Assembly: GCF_038002225.1 (NCBI RefSeq)
Contig: NZ_JBBOCA010000001.1
Location: forward strand, 6,758,001 to 6,822,000
Reading direction: 5' to 3'
Length of the DNA: 64,000 nt
Origin: Paenibacillus sp. FSL R7-0204
Lineage (GTDB): Bacteria > Bacillota > Bacilli > Paenibacillales > Paenibacillaceae
Program-made: the position numbers and the translations under genes
Shown here: positions 42,746 through 51,341 of the stretch, one piece after another
How positions within the stretch are numbered: position 1 is the first letter of the stretch
Layout of the letters: every line of letters begins with the position of its first letter
Notes under the pieces: generated by a model
What the model saw: the letters and a program-made list of their open reading frames with translations, nothing else
What the model was told of the DNA's origin: nothing
Database searches by the model: none

Positions 42746-43381
42746 TCACTCGGGAACCAGCTCATAATAAGTCCCGTATTTAGGCCCATCGGTGAAAAAA
42801 ACACGGATGAAGTCGTCCTTGCCGACCTCAATCGGCGGGAGCTGGTTGCGCCCGGGAGCGAAGTCCTGGACGAACGGGAACCTTGCACCGTCCTCCTTGG
42901 AGGATGGATGCGCATCCCGCTTTTTGACGTAGCAGAGCACTTCCTTCGGCACCGGCACCTCGGCAGTGATCGTCATCTGCACGGTTTTCAGCTTACTGAA
43001 CAACCCTTTTTTGTGCTGGACCGCGTAGTAGATCCTCGCTTTGCCCGCGCTGACAAGCGCCCGGTTCCCGCCATCCTGCTGGCGGACCAGCAGCGTCTCC
43101 CCATTCTCACTGAGCCGTACGTAAATGGTATAAGCCACCATCCCGATCTCGTCCAGCCGGTCCCGGTACCCGTTATTCGCTTTGTATTCTTCACGCGTGT
43201 AGAGCTTCATGCCCGGAGGCGGATGCTCATGACTGTCCGGCGCCTCCGCAGAGGCCTTATGAATATACACCGCCTGTACACCGTCCGGCCAGCGCCAGCG
43301 CAGCGTACAGAACCGGTCCTCCACTCTGGATACAACTTCGGTAATCACCGGTGCTCCAGCGTCTGCCTCGGCGTACTTCAT
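42746..43381 (-). CDS. Beta-rich protein of the GTPase/vWA cluster
   Basis: A 211-residue soluble protein without signal or membrane segment. Its alternating pattern (ITEVVSRVEDRFCTLRWRWP, YTIYVRLSENGETLLV, TVQMTITAEVPVP) suggests two Ig or fibronectin-like beta-sandwiches. I do not recognise a named family. ATG 43381 is preferred, with AAGGGGAAGG upstream, over 43405, which has no site. It sits between the vWA and GTPase genes with short gaps (30 and 48 nt) and is therefore probably part of the same operon and complex. Confidence 0.78.
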   Translation of the reverse strand: MKYAEADAGAPVITEVVSRVEDRFCTLRWRWPDGVQAVYIHKASAEAPDSHEHPPPGMKLYTREEYKANNGYRDRLDEIGMVAYTIYVRLSENGETLLVRQQDGGNRALVSAGKARIYYAVQHKKGLFSKLKTVQMTITAEVPVPKEVLCYVKKRDAHPSSKEDGARFPFVQDFAPGRNQLPPIEVGKDDFIRVFFTDGPKYGTYYELVPE

Positions 43382-43411
43382 GGCAACCTTCCCCTTTCCC
43401 TGCATCTGGCT

Positions 43412-44683
43412 TTAGAACCCTTTACTGCCGCGGTTACGGCGGGGTGAATGAATACTGTCCGCAGGCGCATTAGCAGCCCCCGCAGCTCTTCCCCGGCGCG
43501 ACAAGCGCCCTTCCCCTACAGGCACGATATATGTGAACAAGGTGAGAATAGCCGCCAGAACGAGCAGCGCCAGCAGCCGGGTCATAGGGTCCCAGAGCGT
43601 GTCGCCGTTCAGGCCGGATTCCAGAATCAGCCCCGCAATAAGTCCCGATACCGCGCCCCCGATGCTGAAGCTCCGGGCCAGATGGCGGTTATCGAACACA
43701 ATGCCAAGGCCCAGACCCAGCGCCGTGCCGAGCAGCATCAATGCAAGCACACGCACCACAGCATAATAAGGGCTGTCCGCCGTCTGGTCGCTGCGCTCGG
43801 TCAGCAGTGTCCGGTCGCCCAGACGGTCATAAATCTGCTGGAATACATCGCCCAGCCGGTTCGCATCGGCCACATCATAATACTGTCCGCCGGTGCTGCT
43901 GGCGATATTCTGGAGCAGACTTGCGCCGGACGGATCATCCAGGGCCAGCCCGATCGTATTTACTTTAATTCCCCGGGCCACATAGTCTGTCAGCTCCGTT
44001 GCGGTATTGAACTGGCTGACACCGTCGGATAAAAGAATAACCATCGCCCCGCGGTCCGCGCCGTCTTCATGAATCACCTTCATCGCTTCGGCCAGCGCGC
44101 CGCTGATATTCGTTCCGCCTTCGGTCGTCTTCAGGCTGCTGATGACCTCCATGACCTTCTCGCGGTTCGCCGCTTTGGAGAGCGGGAGCAGCGGCTGGAC
44201 GACGGAAGCCTTGTTGCTGAAGGTGACTACAGCGACTTTGTTGTCTTTTTTGAGCTGCTGCACCAGATTCTTGGCCGCCGCGTAGCGCCGGTCTGACGGG
44301 TCGCTCTGCGACATGCTGCCGGAATCGTCAATCACCATGACGACATTCTTAACCGGCTTGCTGCCGCCGAAGTTCAGCTCATACACGAACTCGGTCAGCG
44401 TGCCCACGCCAAGCAGCAGCACGACCATGAGCGGGAACATTTTCCATGAGGTGCCCAGATAACGCAGCTTCCAGGACTGTCCGTTCAGCCTCGGTGAGAT
44501 CGTCTCTGCGACCAGAGCGCCTATTCCAACACATAAGGCCACAATGGCAAAATAAATACCGACCAGCACCATCTGAGGTAAATCATACGGCCTGCGGTCC
44601 AGCAGCAGCTCACCGAGCACAAACGCTACACCCGCGCCGAGCAGACTGAACAGCAGCAGGAGCAGATTGATTTTTCGCTGCAT
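43412..44683 (-). CDS. Membrane vWA-domain protein
   Basis: A 423-residue protein. Three N-terminal helices (about 5-25, 37-58, 82-102) precede a von Willebrand A domain (about 112-300), and two or three helices follow (about 313-335, 340-355, 368-388). The metal-ion-dependent adhesion site is intact: D119/S121/S123 in DDSGS, T191 in GGTN and D220 in LSDG. The vWA lies between membrane segments, as in BatA-like proteins. AAAGGATG precedes ATG 44683. First gene after the repeat arrays, so this part of the cluster may have its own promoter. Confidence 0.9.
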   Translation of the reverse strand: MQRKINLLLLLFSLLGAGVAFVLGELLLDRRPYDLPQMVLVGIYFAIVALCVGIGALVAETISPRLNGQSWKLRYLGTSWKMFPLMVVLLLGVGTLTEFVYELNFGGSKPVKNVVMVIDDSGSMSQSDPSDRRYAAAKNLVQQLKKDNKVAVVTFSNKASVVQPLLPLSKAANREKVMEVISSLKTTEGGTNISGALAEAMKVIHEDGADRGAMVILLSDGVSQFNTATELTDYVARGIKVNTIGLALDDPSGASLLQNIASSTGGQYYDVADANRLGDVFQQIYDRLGDRTLLTERSDQTADSPYYAVVRVLALMLLGTALGLGLGIVFDNRHLARSFSIGGAVSGLIAGLILESGLNGDTLWDPMTRLLALLVLAAILTLFTYIVPVGEGRLSRRGRAAGAANAPADSIHSPRRNRGSKGF

Positions 44684-44784
44684 TGCATTTCATCCTTTCC
44701 GGGAAAAGCTTGATCATCACACGCTTCCCCATTCCATTCTATTGCACATCCGGCAGTGGAATGAATGAGAATTGTCCTACAGAT

Positions 44785-45065
44785 GCACTTGTGCTCCTCA
44801 TTTGGTGGGTTAGCGCGCTTTGGCTGAATTTAGGTGCACTAATGCTCTTCATTTGGTGGTTTGGCCAACTTTCGCTAAATTCAGGTGCACTATTGCTCCT
44901 CATTTGGTGATTTAGCACACGTTCGGCGAATTCAGGGGCACTTTTGCCCCTCATTTGCTCGTTTAGCATGCGTCCGGCGAATTCAGGGGCACTTTTGCCC
45001 CTCATTTGCTCGTTTAGCGCGCGCCCGGCGAACTCAGGAGCACTTTTGCCTACACTCACCAGCAT
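44785..45065. repeat. 51-nt-period array, first block (six units)
   Basis: Units starting with GCAC begin at 44785, 44836, 44887, 44938, 44989 and 45040, exactly 51 nt apart. Each carries a CCTCATTTG(G/C)T core, a TTTAGC block and a GAATTCAGG-like block. Identity rises toward the right-hand units. Confidence 0.92.
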
Positions 45066-45068
45066 CAG

Positions 45069-45274
45069 AGGGATTTATCCCTCTCTTTCCGCCATCCGGC
45101 CTACTTTCAGCAGCATTAAAGGGATTTATCCCTCTCCTTCCGCCATCCGGCCTACTTTCAGCAGCATTAAAGGGATTTATCCCTCTCTTTCCCGCCATCC
45201 GGCCCACTTTCAGCAACAGTAAAGGGATTTATCCCTCTCGTTCCTCCATCCGGCCCACTTTCAGCAGCCCATGG
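45069..45274. repeat. 51-nt-period array, second block (four units)
   Basis: Units start at 45069, 45120, 45171 and 45223 (spacings 51, 51, 52). Each contains the palindrome AGGGATTTATCCCT, then CGCCATCCGG and CTTTCAGCAGCA-like blocks. The sequence is unrelated to the adjoining first block although the period is the same. From 45275 to 45435 I see only ATCTCATC-type simple sequence. Confidence 0.92.
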
Positions 45275-45435
45275 TCAGCCGCCGAACTCATGTGGACTAT
45301 AGATCCAGCGGCTATAGCAGCCTGACCATGAATGATATTTTGTCATAGCACTCTATCATCTCATCTCCGCTCATCTGCCCAGCACAGCACTCATCCCGTC
45401 TCCGCTCATCAGCACTAATCACATCTGATCGCCAC

Positions 45436-47862
45436 TTATCTCATCTCCGGCAGCAGTTCTTCTTCCAGACCGTGGAGCTGGTATCCGTTGCCGGCATAAG
45501 TCTCGTAATAGACCTTACCGTTGCGGTAGTAGAGCAGGTCTTCCAAGTGGAAGCCGCCCATCAGATTCAGCTTCTCCACGCCGCTGCGGCGCTGCTCATG
45601 GACGAAGCCGAGCCGGTAGATGCGGGTGGTCTCGTCTGCACTGAAGGCATAACGCAAGAATTCGGAGGAGCTGTCGCCGAAGAAGTACTTCTCCTCATGC
45701 CGGTGCTCCTGCGTATACTCGAACAGGCGGACATTCATTGCCGCCTCCTCCTCCAGACTGCGGTAGAGCTGCTTGAACAGCTCCTCCTTGGAGACGATGT
45801 CCCGGTTCTCGTAAGCGGCTGCAACATTGGCGCGCCGCAGCAGCTCCTCCTCGAACGGAAGCGTGAACGGCCCCGCCGTCAGCAGCTCCCGGCGGCACAG
45901 CTCGATTAGCCGCTCGGCCACCGCCTGGCCGCCTCCGTTCACCAGCAGCCCGGAGAGACTGCCCAGGAACCGCTCGCTGAAGAAGATTCCCGCGCCGCGC
46001 CGAGTCTCAATATCCTTCATCACCTCATCCGTCACACTGCGGTAATACTCCATGATGTTCTGATCCACCGTCTCCTTGCTGCGGCCGATGCTAGCGAGGG
46101 CCACGTTGTGCAGCTCCTCCTCCAATGCGTCCATCGCCGCAACCTTCGTTCTGCTGTCTGCGTGCAGCTGCTCCAGTGCAGCGTCATAGCGGAGACAGAG
46201 GGCCAGCTCGCTCTCCAGCAGCAGAAGCTCATACTTCTTGCCGTAGACGGACTCGAACAGGTAATGAATGAAATTGCGCACCGTCCGTTTGTCCAGCAGC
46301 GGCACCCGCTGGAACGGCTGGCGCTCCACGCTCTCTGCATAGAGACGCTCCAGCTCCTCCTGACCGGAGAGCAGGGCGGAACGCAGGCCGCCCATATGCT
46401 GGCGCAAGGCCTGTAGAACGCTGCCTCCCTCCCCTGTCTTCTCACTGGTCCATTCCGCCAGCTGGTAGAAGGTGACCGGGGAGGCTCCTGCTTCCCCGGC
46501 AGCCAGTACTCCGGCCCACTCCCGGGCCGGGTCGATGCCCGCCGCCCTTCTCACTGACACCTCCGCAAAATTACTGCGGAAGTAAGCCTGCGCCCCTTCC
46601 CCAAAGAGCAGCTCCTCAGCCTCGCGCAGCGAGAGCATCCGAAGCTGTGAATAGGACGGACGTCCATGGCTCATCAGCCCGGTCATCTCGGCAAGAGCGG
46701 ACTGCTCCGGCAGCAATTCCGCCGCGCGGTCCCGCAGGGTATCCGCTCCAAGGCCAAGCATCGCCTGCCGCTCCTTCAGACTCCGGGGTTGGCCTGCACG
46801 CAGCCGCCCGGCCAGATAATGCAGCGCATGGTACAGCACCGCCAGCGCAATCTGGCGGTTCGGCCGCCGCACCGCCGAGAAGCCGGCAGACGCGTAGCCT
46901 TGTCTGCCTGTGCTGCCGCGGATGCCGCTTTTGAACGTCATATTATTGTAGCCGCCATGCCCCGAGGCCTGGTCGGCCGCAGGCCGGACCCGGTTCTTCA
47001 GCAGGCTGATGTGGGCGATAATCTCGTAATTGTCGTCCATGCCATGGACCGACATCAGTCCGCGCTCGTTCTTGTCGGAGAGCAGATAGACCAGATCGAA
47101 CAGCGGAGAAGGGCCATGCGTCACGGGAATGGACAGCCCCTCCTCCGTCACCAGCAGGGGAGCACTTAAGGCATAATCTGCCGCCTGCATCCCATCCAGC
47201 TCACGCAGACAAGCCAGCCCGACCGAGCTGGAATAGCCGAAGTTATCCCCCTGCTCCCGTTCGTTAATCAGCGCGTACAGATCAATCTGTACCGATTTGA
47301 ACGACTGGCTGAGAATCGCACGGGCCAGCAGCACGATCTCCGGCAACAGCACATTCTGCGGGTCATCGACCCGTGTAATGACAGACAGATGGATGACGTC
47401 AAAAGAAGAATACAGCCGCCCGTAATCCGCTATGCTGTTGCTTAACTGACGCAGCGTGCGGTTCATTCCGGCCAAATACTCGCTATCCTCATGAAATTCG
47501 CGGTACAGCTCACGCCGGACCGTACGCGGATCACGCCCTGCCGTATCCGGCAGGGTCATGTGCATCACGCGTTCATGGACGCTGCTGTTTCCGCTGCCGA
47601 TCCGCCCCTTGACTCCCTCCTTCTCCTGCGTACTGCCGCTGCCGTTATGCGAACCGGCATGCAGTGCCATAACGCCGCCTGCATTGTCCCATTTGCGCTG
47701 GCAGCGTTCCAGCACGGGGCTGATGGCCGGGGTCACCTTATCGCCCAGGAACAGGAACAGTGCAGGGTAATGGATACTGCTGCGCCCATCCCCCTTATGA
47801 TGTTGTGCTTCCTCCTGGGCAGCGTATTGCTCCGCATATTGTAAGGCCTGATCTCTGATCAT
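45436..47862 (-). CDS. Tubulin-like paralogue lacking the GTP-binding loop
   Basis: An 808-residue cytoplasmic protein translated 4 nt after the tubulin-like GTPase. The order of segments parallels that protein. A first strand-turn (ALFLFLGDKVTPAISPVLE) stands where GLGGTG would be. Then comes HLSVITRVDDPQNVLLPEIV where LLTGLSGGTGSG would be, and then SSSVGLACLRELDGM and LFDLVYLLSDKNERGLMS, equivalent to the KNGYAALKELDYW and FNLCHLISATNTEGK regions. The glycine-rich nucleotide loops are absent, so it is probably a non-GTP-binding partner. The C-terminal 500 residues are helical. Homology is inferred by eye; I know no family name. Confidence 0.72.
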   Translation of the reverse strand: MIRDQALQYAEQYAAQEEAQHHKGDGRSSIHYPALFLFLGDKVTPAISPVLERCQRKWDNAGGVMALHAGSHNGSGSTQEKEGVKGRIGSGNSSVHERVMHMTLPDTAGRDPRTVRRELYREFHEDSEYLAGMNRTLRQLSNSIADYGRLYSSFDVIHLSVITRVDDPQNVLLPEIVLLARAILSQSFKSVQIDLYALINEREQGDNFGYSSSVGLACLRELDGMQAADYALSAPLLVTEEGLSIPVTHGPSPLFDLVYLLSDKNERGLMSVHGMDDNYEIIAHISLLKNRVRPAADQASGHGGYNNMTFKSGIRGSTGRQGYASAGFSAVRRPNRQIALAVLYHALHYLAGRLRAGQPRSLKERQAMLGLGADTLRDRAAELLPEQSALAEMTGLMSHGRPSYSQLRMLSLREAEELLFGEGAQAYFRSNFAEVSVRRAAGIDPAREWAGVLAAGEAGASPVTFYQLAEWTSEKTGEGGSVLQALRQHMGGLRSALLSGQEELERLYAESVERQPFQRVPLLDKRTVRNFIHYLFESVYGKKYELLLLESELALCLRYDAALEQLHADSRTKVAAMDALEEELHNVALASIGRSKETVDQNIMEYYRSVTDEVMKDIETRRGAGIFFSERFLGSLSGLLVNGGGQAVAERLIELCRRELLTAGPFTLPFEEELLRRANVAAAYENRDIVSKEELFKQLYRSLEEEAAMNVRLFEYTQEHRHEEKYFFGDSSSEFLRYAFSADETTRIYRLGFVHEQRRSGVEKLNLMGGFHLEDLLYYRNGKVYYETYAGNGYQLHGLEEELLPEMR

Positions 47863-47866
47863 AGGC

Positions 47867-50800
47867 CTACTTCAGCTTTCTGCGGATGCTGCCAAGCTTG
47901 CCGGTCAGGCTCTTGTAGAAGCCGTACATTTCATCTCCGTTGGCATGCTCTACCCGCTCATATTCCAGAGCGTCACGCGCTTCCAGGAATGAGACATACA
48001 TTCCTTCCAGCTTATACAGCAGCGGAGTTACATCTTCAGCTGCGGTCATTTCTCCGGCCCGGCGCGCTGCCTTGCGGAGCAGGAGACTGCGGCTTTTTTC
48101 ATCCAGCTCACGGAAATGGCGGTAGACGGCATACTCCACATAGCTGCGTTCCTTCATCAGATTCGCGAACGGCTCCCAGGCATCCTCGTCCTCGTCGCGA
48201 TCGTAGACATAGAGCGCACCTTTTTTGGTGATGGTATCGGTGTATAGCGCTTCGATGAACTGGTCCAGCCATTTGTCTTCATCCAGATGCTGATGCACCA
48301 GTGCTTCCAATTCCGCAGATTTGGCTGCCAGCGCATCGTATTTCGCCAGCTCCTCACGGACACGGGCAATGAGCTGCGGGGAACGGATCAGGTTCTCCTG
48401 GGCCAGCTCCAGATTAATGCTGCCGAAGATATCCTTCACGGCTTCGCGTTCAAGACCTCCTGTGCGGAGCGCTTTGAGCTCCTCAGCAGCCTTGCGTACT
48501 TCACCAAGATTCGGGCGCGGCGCATCCAACTGCAGATCATAAGCGCCCAGCAGCTTGCCCAGATCCAGCGGCTTCGTGAAAATTACGGAGAAGCGGCTGC
48601 TCGTGTTCTCATCTACACCCTTCTCGATAATCACACCAGACTCCAGCGCCCGGCCGAAATCTGCCCGCACTCTGGCATTGTACTCACGAACCCGTGGATT
48701 CGCATACGTATCACCCCAAGACTTCTCCGGGATCGGCGAAGGCAGATAGGTCCAGTTGTCCTTATCGGTCATCACCAGATGGCGGCCGATGCCTTCCTTG
48801 TCAAGAATGGTCCGCTCGTAGTTCTCCTCGTACACCCGCAGCGGCGTATATACGAACAGCGGCACCCCGTTGCGTGTATTCAGCCAGAAAATCCGGTTCT
48901 TGACCTCGCTCTCCTTGATCGTGAACTGCGATTTGCCCAGCGCATTGTTCTGATAATTCCGCACACCCTTCAGAATCCCCGGCGCCTTCACCGGCACAGA
49001 GACGAAGCCCCAGGATGGGAAGTGCAGACTGCCCGAACTGTTGCTGAGGTGGAAAATCGGCACCGCATCCTCATCCAGACGTCCGGCAATGATCCGCTCC
49101 ACGAACTTATCCAGCGGCTCCTCACGCCCGTATTTCATCACCAGGAAGTCCTCCATTGAACGGGTAATGAGGTCCCCGAACTTGTCGCTGAGGAACTCGG
49201 ATATGGAGCGGACAATATCAATCTCCTGCTCTCTAACCCAGCGCCCGGAATGCTTCAGCATCTCGCGTGTGAAGTCACGGATCAGATCATCGCCGTCCTT
49301 CTGGTCCATGATTTTGGAGATGGTCGCCGAGATATCCGGCACATTGACGATATTCCAGTAGTAGGTTTTGTTGCCCTTGTGGTCTGCCTGCTCTTCGCCG
49401 TTAATCAGAATATCGCCGTTCTTCTCGAAGATCGAGCTGAGCGCGGTCAGAATCTCGGTGAACACACCGTAGATCCGGCTGTTCTCTTCATTCAGCAGCT
49501 CATACAGATCTTCATAGAACTGGATCATCTGTTCGGTGCGCTCCACATCGGCATGCAGCCAGTATTCATTGATTTTGGCTTCAATATAGGCGTTCTTCTT
49601 CTTCTCCTTGGACACAAAAGCGCTTCGCGCATCGCCCAGCTTATCCTCTGCACTCTCCTGTGCGGTCTCAATATCACGCGGCAGGCGCAAGAGACTCTCG
49701 CGCAGCGCTTCAATATAAGACTGGATCAGCTTCAGGATGCAGAAGCCCTTCTCTGTGTACAGCAGCCGCGACACATAGAACGGCCCCTGCTCAGGATGCA
49801 GGAAGATGCGCTCCAGCTCTTCGCCGAAGCGTCCGGCAATCTCGCCGGGAAGCTGCTTCTTGGATTTGATATATTCCTCACGCGCACGGGCCAGGAAGTT
49901 CTGCTCCAGCTCCGTATCCATGCTGACGACCTGATTCTTGACCACGTTCGCATGGCTGAGACGCTCGCTGTTCTGATAGCCCGGCAGCGGCTCCGGCACA
50001 CGGGACTCGAACGTTTTGATCATCGTATCGAGATCAATGCCGAGCTTGCGCGCCATCTTCTCCACATCCTCCTGATTCGGGGCGTGATGGAACATCTTGT
50101 CCATTTTGTCGAAGAGGCGGTAGGCCAGGTATGTTGTCATTTCCTCAATCGGCAGCACGGCCGAGGATGCCCCGATAATGTTGTATTCATAGTTGGCAGG
50201 ATAAGTCTTGTTCATCTGGGCAATGTTCGTGCGGATGTTGCTGATATAGTCATGGATGGCGAATTCCTCGCCGGAGGCCTTCTCTTCACTGGCCATGAAG
50301 TTGGTGATGTTCTCAGCCGTCACGTTCATGCAGTAATCGTAGGCATTCTCCAGCAGCTTGCCCTCCGTATTGGTTGCGGAGATGAGATGACAGAGATTGA
50401 ACGGCGGGAGCGGCGAGTTAACGCTCAGAATATTGCCGTACTTCTGGCGGAAGCGTTCGCCCCGGCTGTCCACGTTCATCCAGTAGTCCAGCTCTTTGAG
50501 CGCGGCATACCCGTTCTTGCGGATATACTCGCGGGTATGCTCACTGAGGCTCTTGTTCGACAGATTGACGTCCGGTGTGAACAGATAGCCCAGCGTATTG
50601 ACACGGTCTATCCCGGCTGCGCCGTAGTCACGTTCAATGATGCCGCGCACGATGTAGGCTATATCCAGAAACGCCCCGCTGCCTGTGCCGCCGGACAGAC
50701 CGGTAAGCAGGAAGACCATGAGCTTCTTGCTGGTGCCGACAGACAGCGTCTTGATCTTCTTGTCGATGGCGGCAACCACCTGGTTGATCTTCGTGAACAG

Positions 50801-51256
50801 CAGCAGGCGTCCGGCCTGGCGCACCCCGGCAGCTCCGTTCATGCCGTCTGTGATGCTCAGCTCCGGCGACAGCCAGTCTGTAATGTAAGAATCCAGGATG
50901 CTGCGGTTCTGCAGCAGTCCGCCGATCTCTGCATTGGCCAGCAGCACGAATTCATTCTGCGGGTCGAGGCCGATGCCCTTGTATTTTTTGCCGCGGTCCT
51001 GTTCATTGGTCTCGAACGCCAGGAATTCCACGTTATCGGGCTTATCCCGCTTCTTCTTGGACAACGGATCTTCAGGCAGCTTGAAGCGGCGGTTAATCTG
51101 GTATTTGAGCCGCAGCAGGGCATCAATGCCCGTGCCGCCAAGCCCGATAATGAGGATCGGGTTATCGATGGTATCCACTCTGATCTTGTCGCTGACGATC
51201 CCTCCGCCAAGCGATACATCCAGCTGTTGAATATGTTCTCTTACTACCGGTTTCAT
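47867..51256 (-). CDS. Large tubulin-like GTPase (Tubulin_2 type)
   Basis: A 1129-residue cytoplasmic protein. The tubulin/FtsZ-like core covers about the first 450 residues: ILIIGLGGTGIDALLRLK (GLGGTG 38-43) and the signature loop GGTGSG at 189-194 (LTGLSGGTGSGAFLDIAY). About 680 further residues, mostly helical and coiled coil, follow. This is far longer than FtsZ or TubZ. A GGGGGAAAA site precedes ATG 51256. It lies between a vWA gene and the tubulin-like paralogue, so polymerisation at or near the membrane is a reasonable but untested idea. Confidence 0.88.
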   Translation of the reverse strand: MKPVVREHIQQLDVSLGGGIVSDKIRVDTIDNPILIIGLGGTGIDALLRLKYQINRRFKLPEDPLSKKKRDKPDNVEFLAFETNEQDRGKKYKGIGLDPQNEFVLLANAEIGGLLQNRSILDSYITDWLSPELSITDGMNGAAGVRQAGRLLLFTKINQVVAAIDKKIKTLSVGTSKKLMVFLLTGLSGGTGSGAFLDIAYIVRGIIERDYGAAGIDRVNTLGYLFTPDVNLSNKSLSEHTREYIRKNGYAALKELDYWMNVDSRGERFRQKYGNILSVNSPLPPFNLCHLISATNTEGKLLENAYDYCMNVTAENITNFMASEEKASGEEFAIHDYISNIRTNIAQMNKTYPANYEYNIIGASSAVLPIEEMTTYLAYRLFDKMDKMFHHAPNQEDVEKMARKLGIDLDTMIKTFESRVPEPLPGYQNSERLSHANVVKNQVVSMDTELEQNFLARAREEYIKSKKQLPGEIAGRFGEELERIFLHPEQGPFYVSRLLYTEKGFCILKLIQSYIEALRESLLRLPRDIETAQESAEDKLGDARSAFVSKEKKKNAYIEAKINEYWLHADVERTEQMIQFYEDLYELLNEENSRIYGVFTEILTALSSIFEKNGDILINGEEQADHKGNKTYYWNIVNVPDISATISKIMDQKDGDDLIRDFTREMLKHSGRWVREQEIDIVRSISEFLSDKFGDLITRSMEDFLVMKYGREEPLDKFVERIIAGRLDEDAVPIFHLSNSSGSLHFPSWGFVSVPVKAPGILKGVRNYQNNALGKSQFTIKESEVKNRIFWLNTRNGVPLFVYTPLRVYEENYERTILDKEGIGRHLVMTDKDNWTYLPSPIPEKSWGDTYANPRVREYNARVRADFGRALESGVIIEKGVDENTSSRFSVIFTKPLDLGKLLGAYDLQLDAPRPNLGEVRKAAEELKALRTGGLEREAVKDIFGSINLELAQENLIRSPQLIARVREELAKYDALAAKSAELEALVHQHLDEDKWLDQFIEALYTDTITKKGALYVYDRDEDEDAWEPFANLMKERSYVEYAVYRHFRELDEKSRSLLLRKAARRAGEMTAAEDVTPLLYKLEGMYVSFLEARDALEYERVEHANGDEMYGFYKSLTGKLGSIRRKLK

Positions 51257-51341
51257 AGGTTTTCCCCCAAAAGTTGTGATAGCCTACGCATCCCGAATCA
51301 CTTCGCATGATTGCTTTGGGAGCGTACGCTTAGCCTGCTTA

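Noticed and set aside
41471..43447. 658-codon open frame on the plus strand opposite the GTPase and beta-rich genes
   Set aside because: It crosses two real minus-strand genes with intact motifs and good ribosome sites, so it is a shadow frame from high GC third positions.
44739..45216. Open frames encoding 17-residue repeats across the 51-nt arrays
   Set aside because: 51 is a multiple of three, so any such array stays open. There is no ribosome site, and several frames on both strands are open equally.
44785..45274. CRISPR array
   Set aside because: Whole 51-nt units drift together, with no identical repeat/variable spacer division, no cas genes and unit types that differ between loci.
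49250..51310. 686-codon open frame antisense to the tubulin-like gene
   Set aside because: It mirrors the codon periodicity of the real gene, has no ribosome site and its translation has no recognisable domain.
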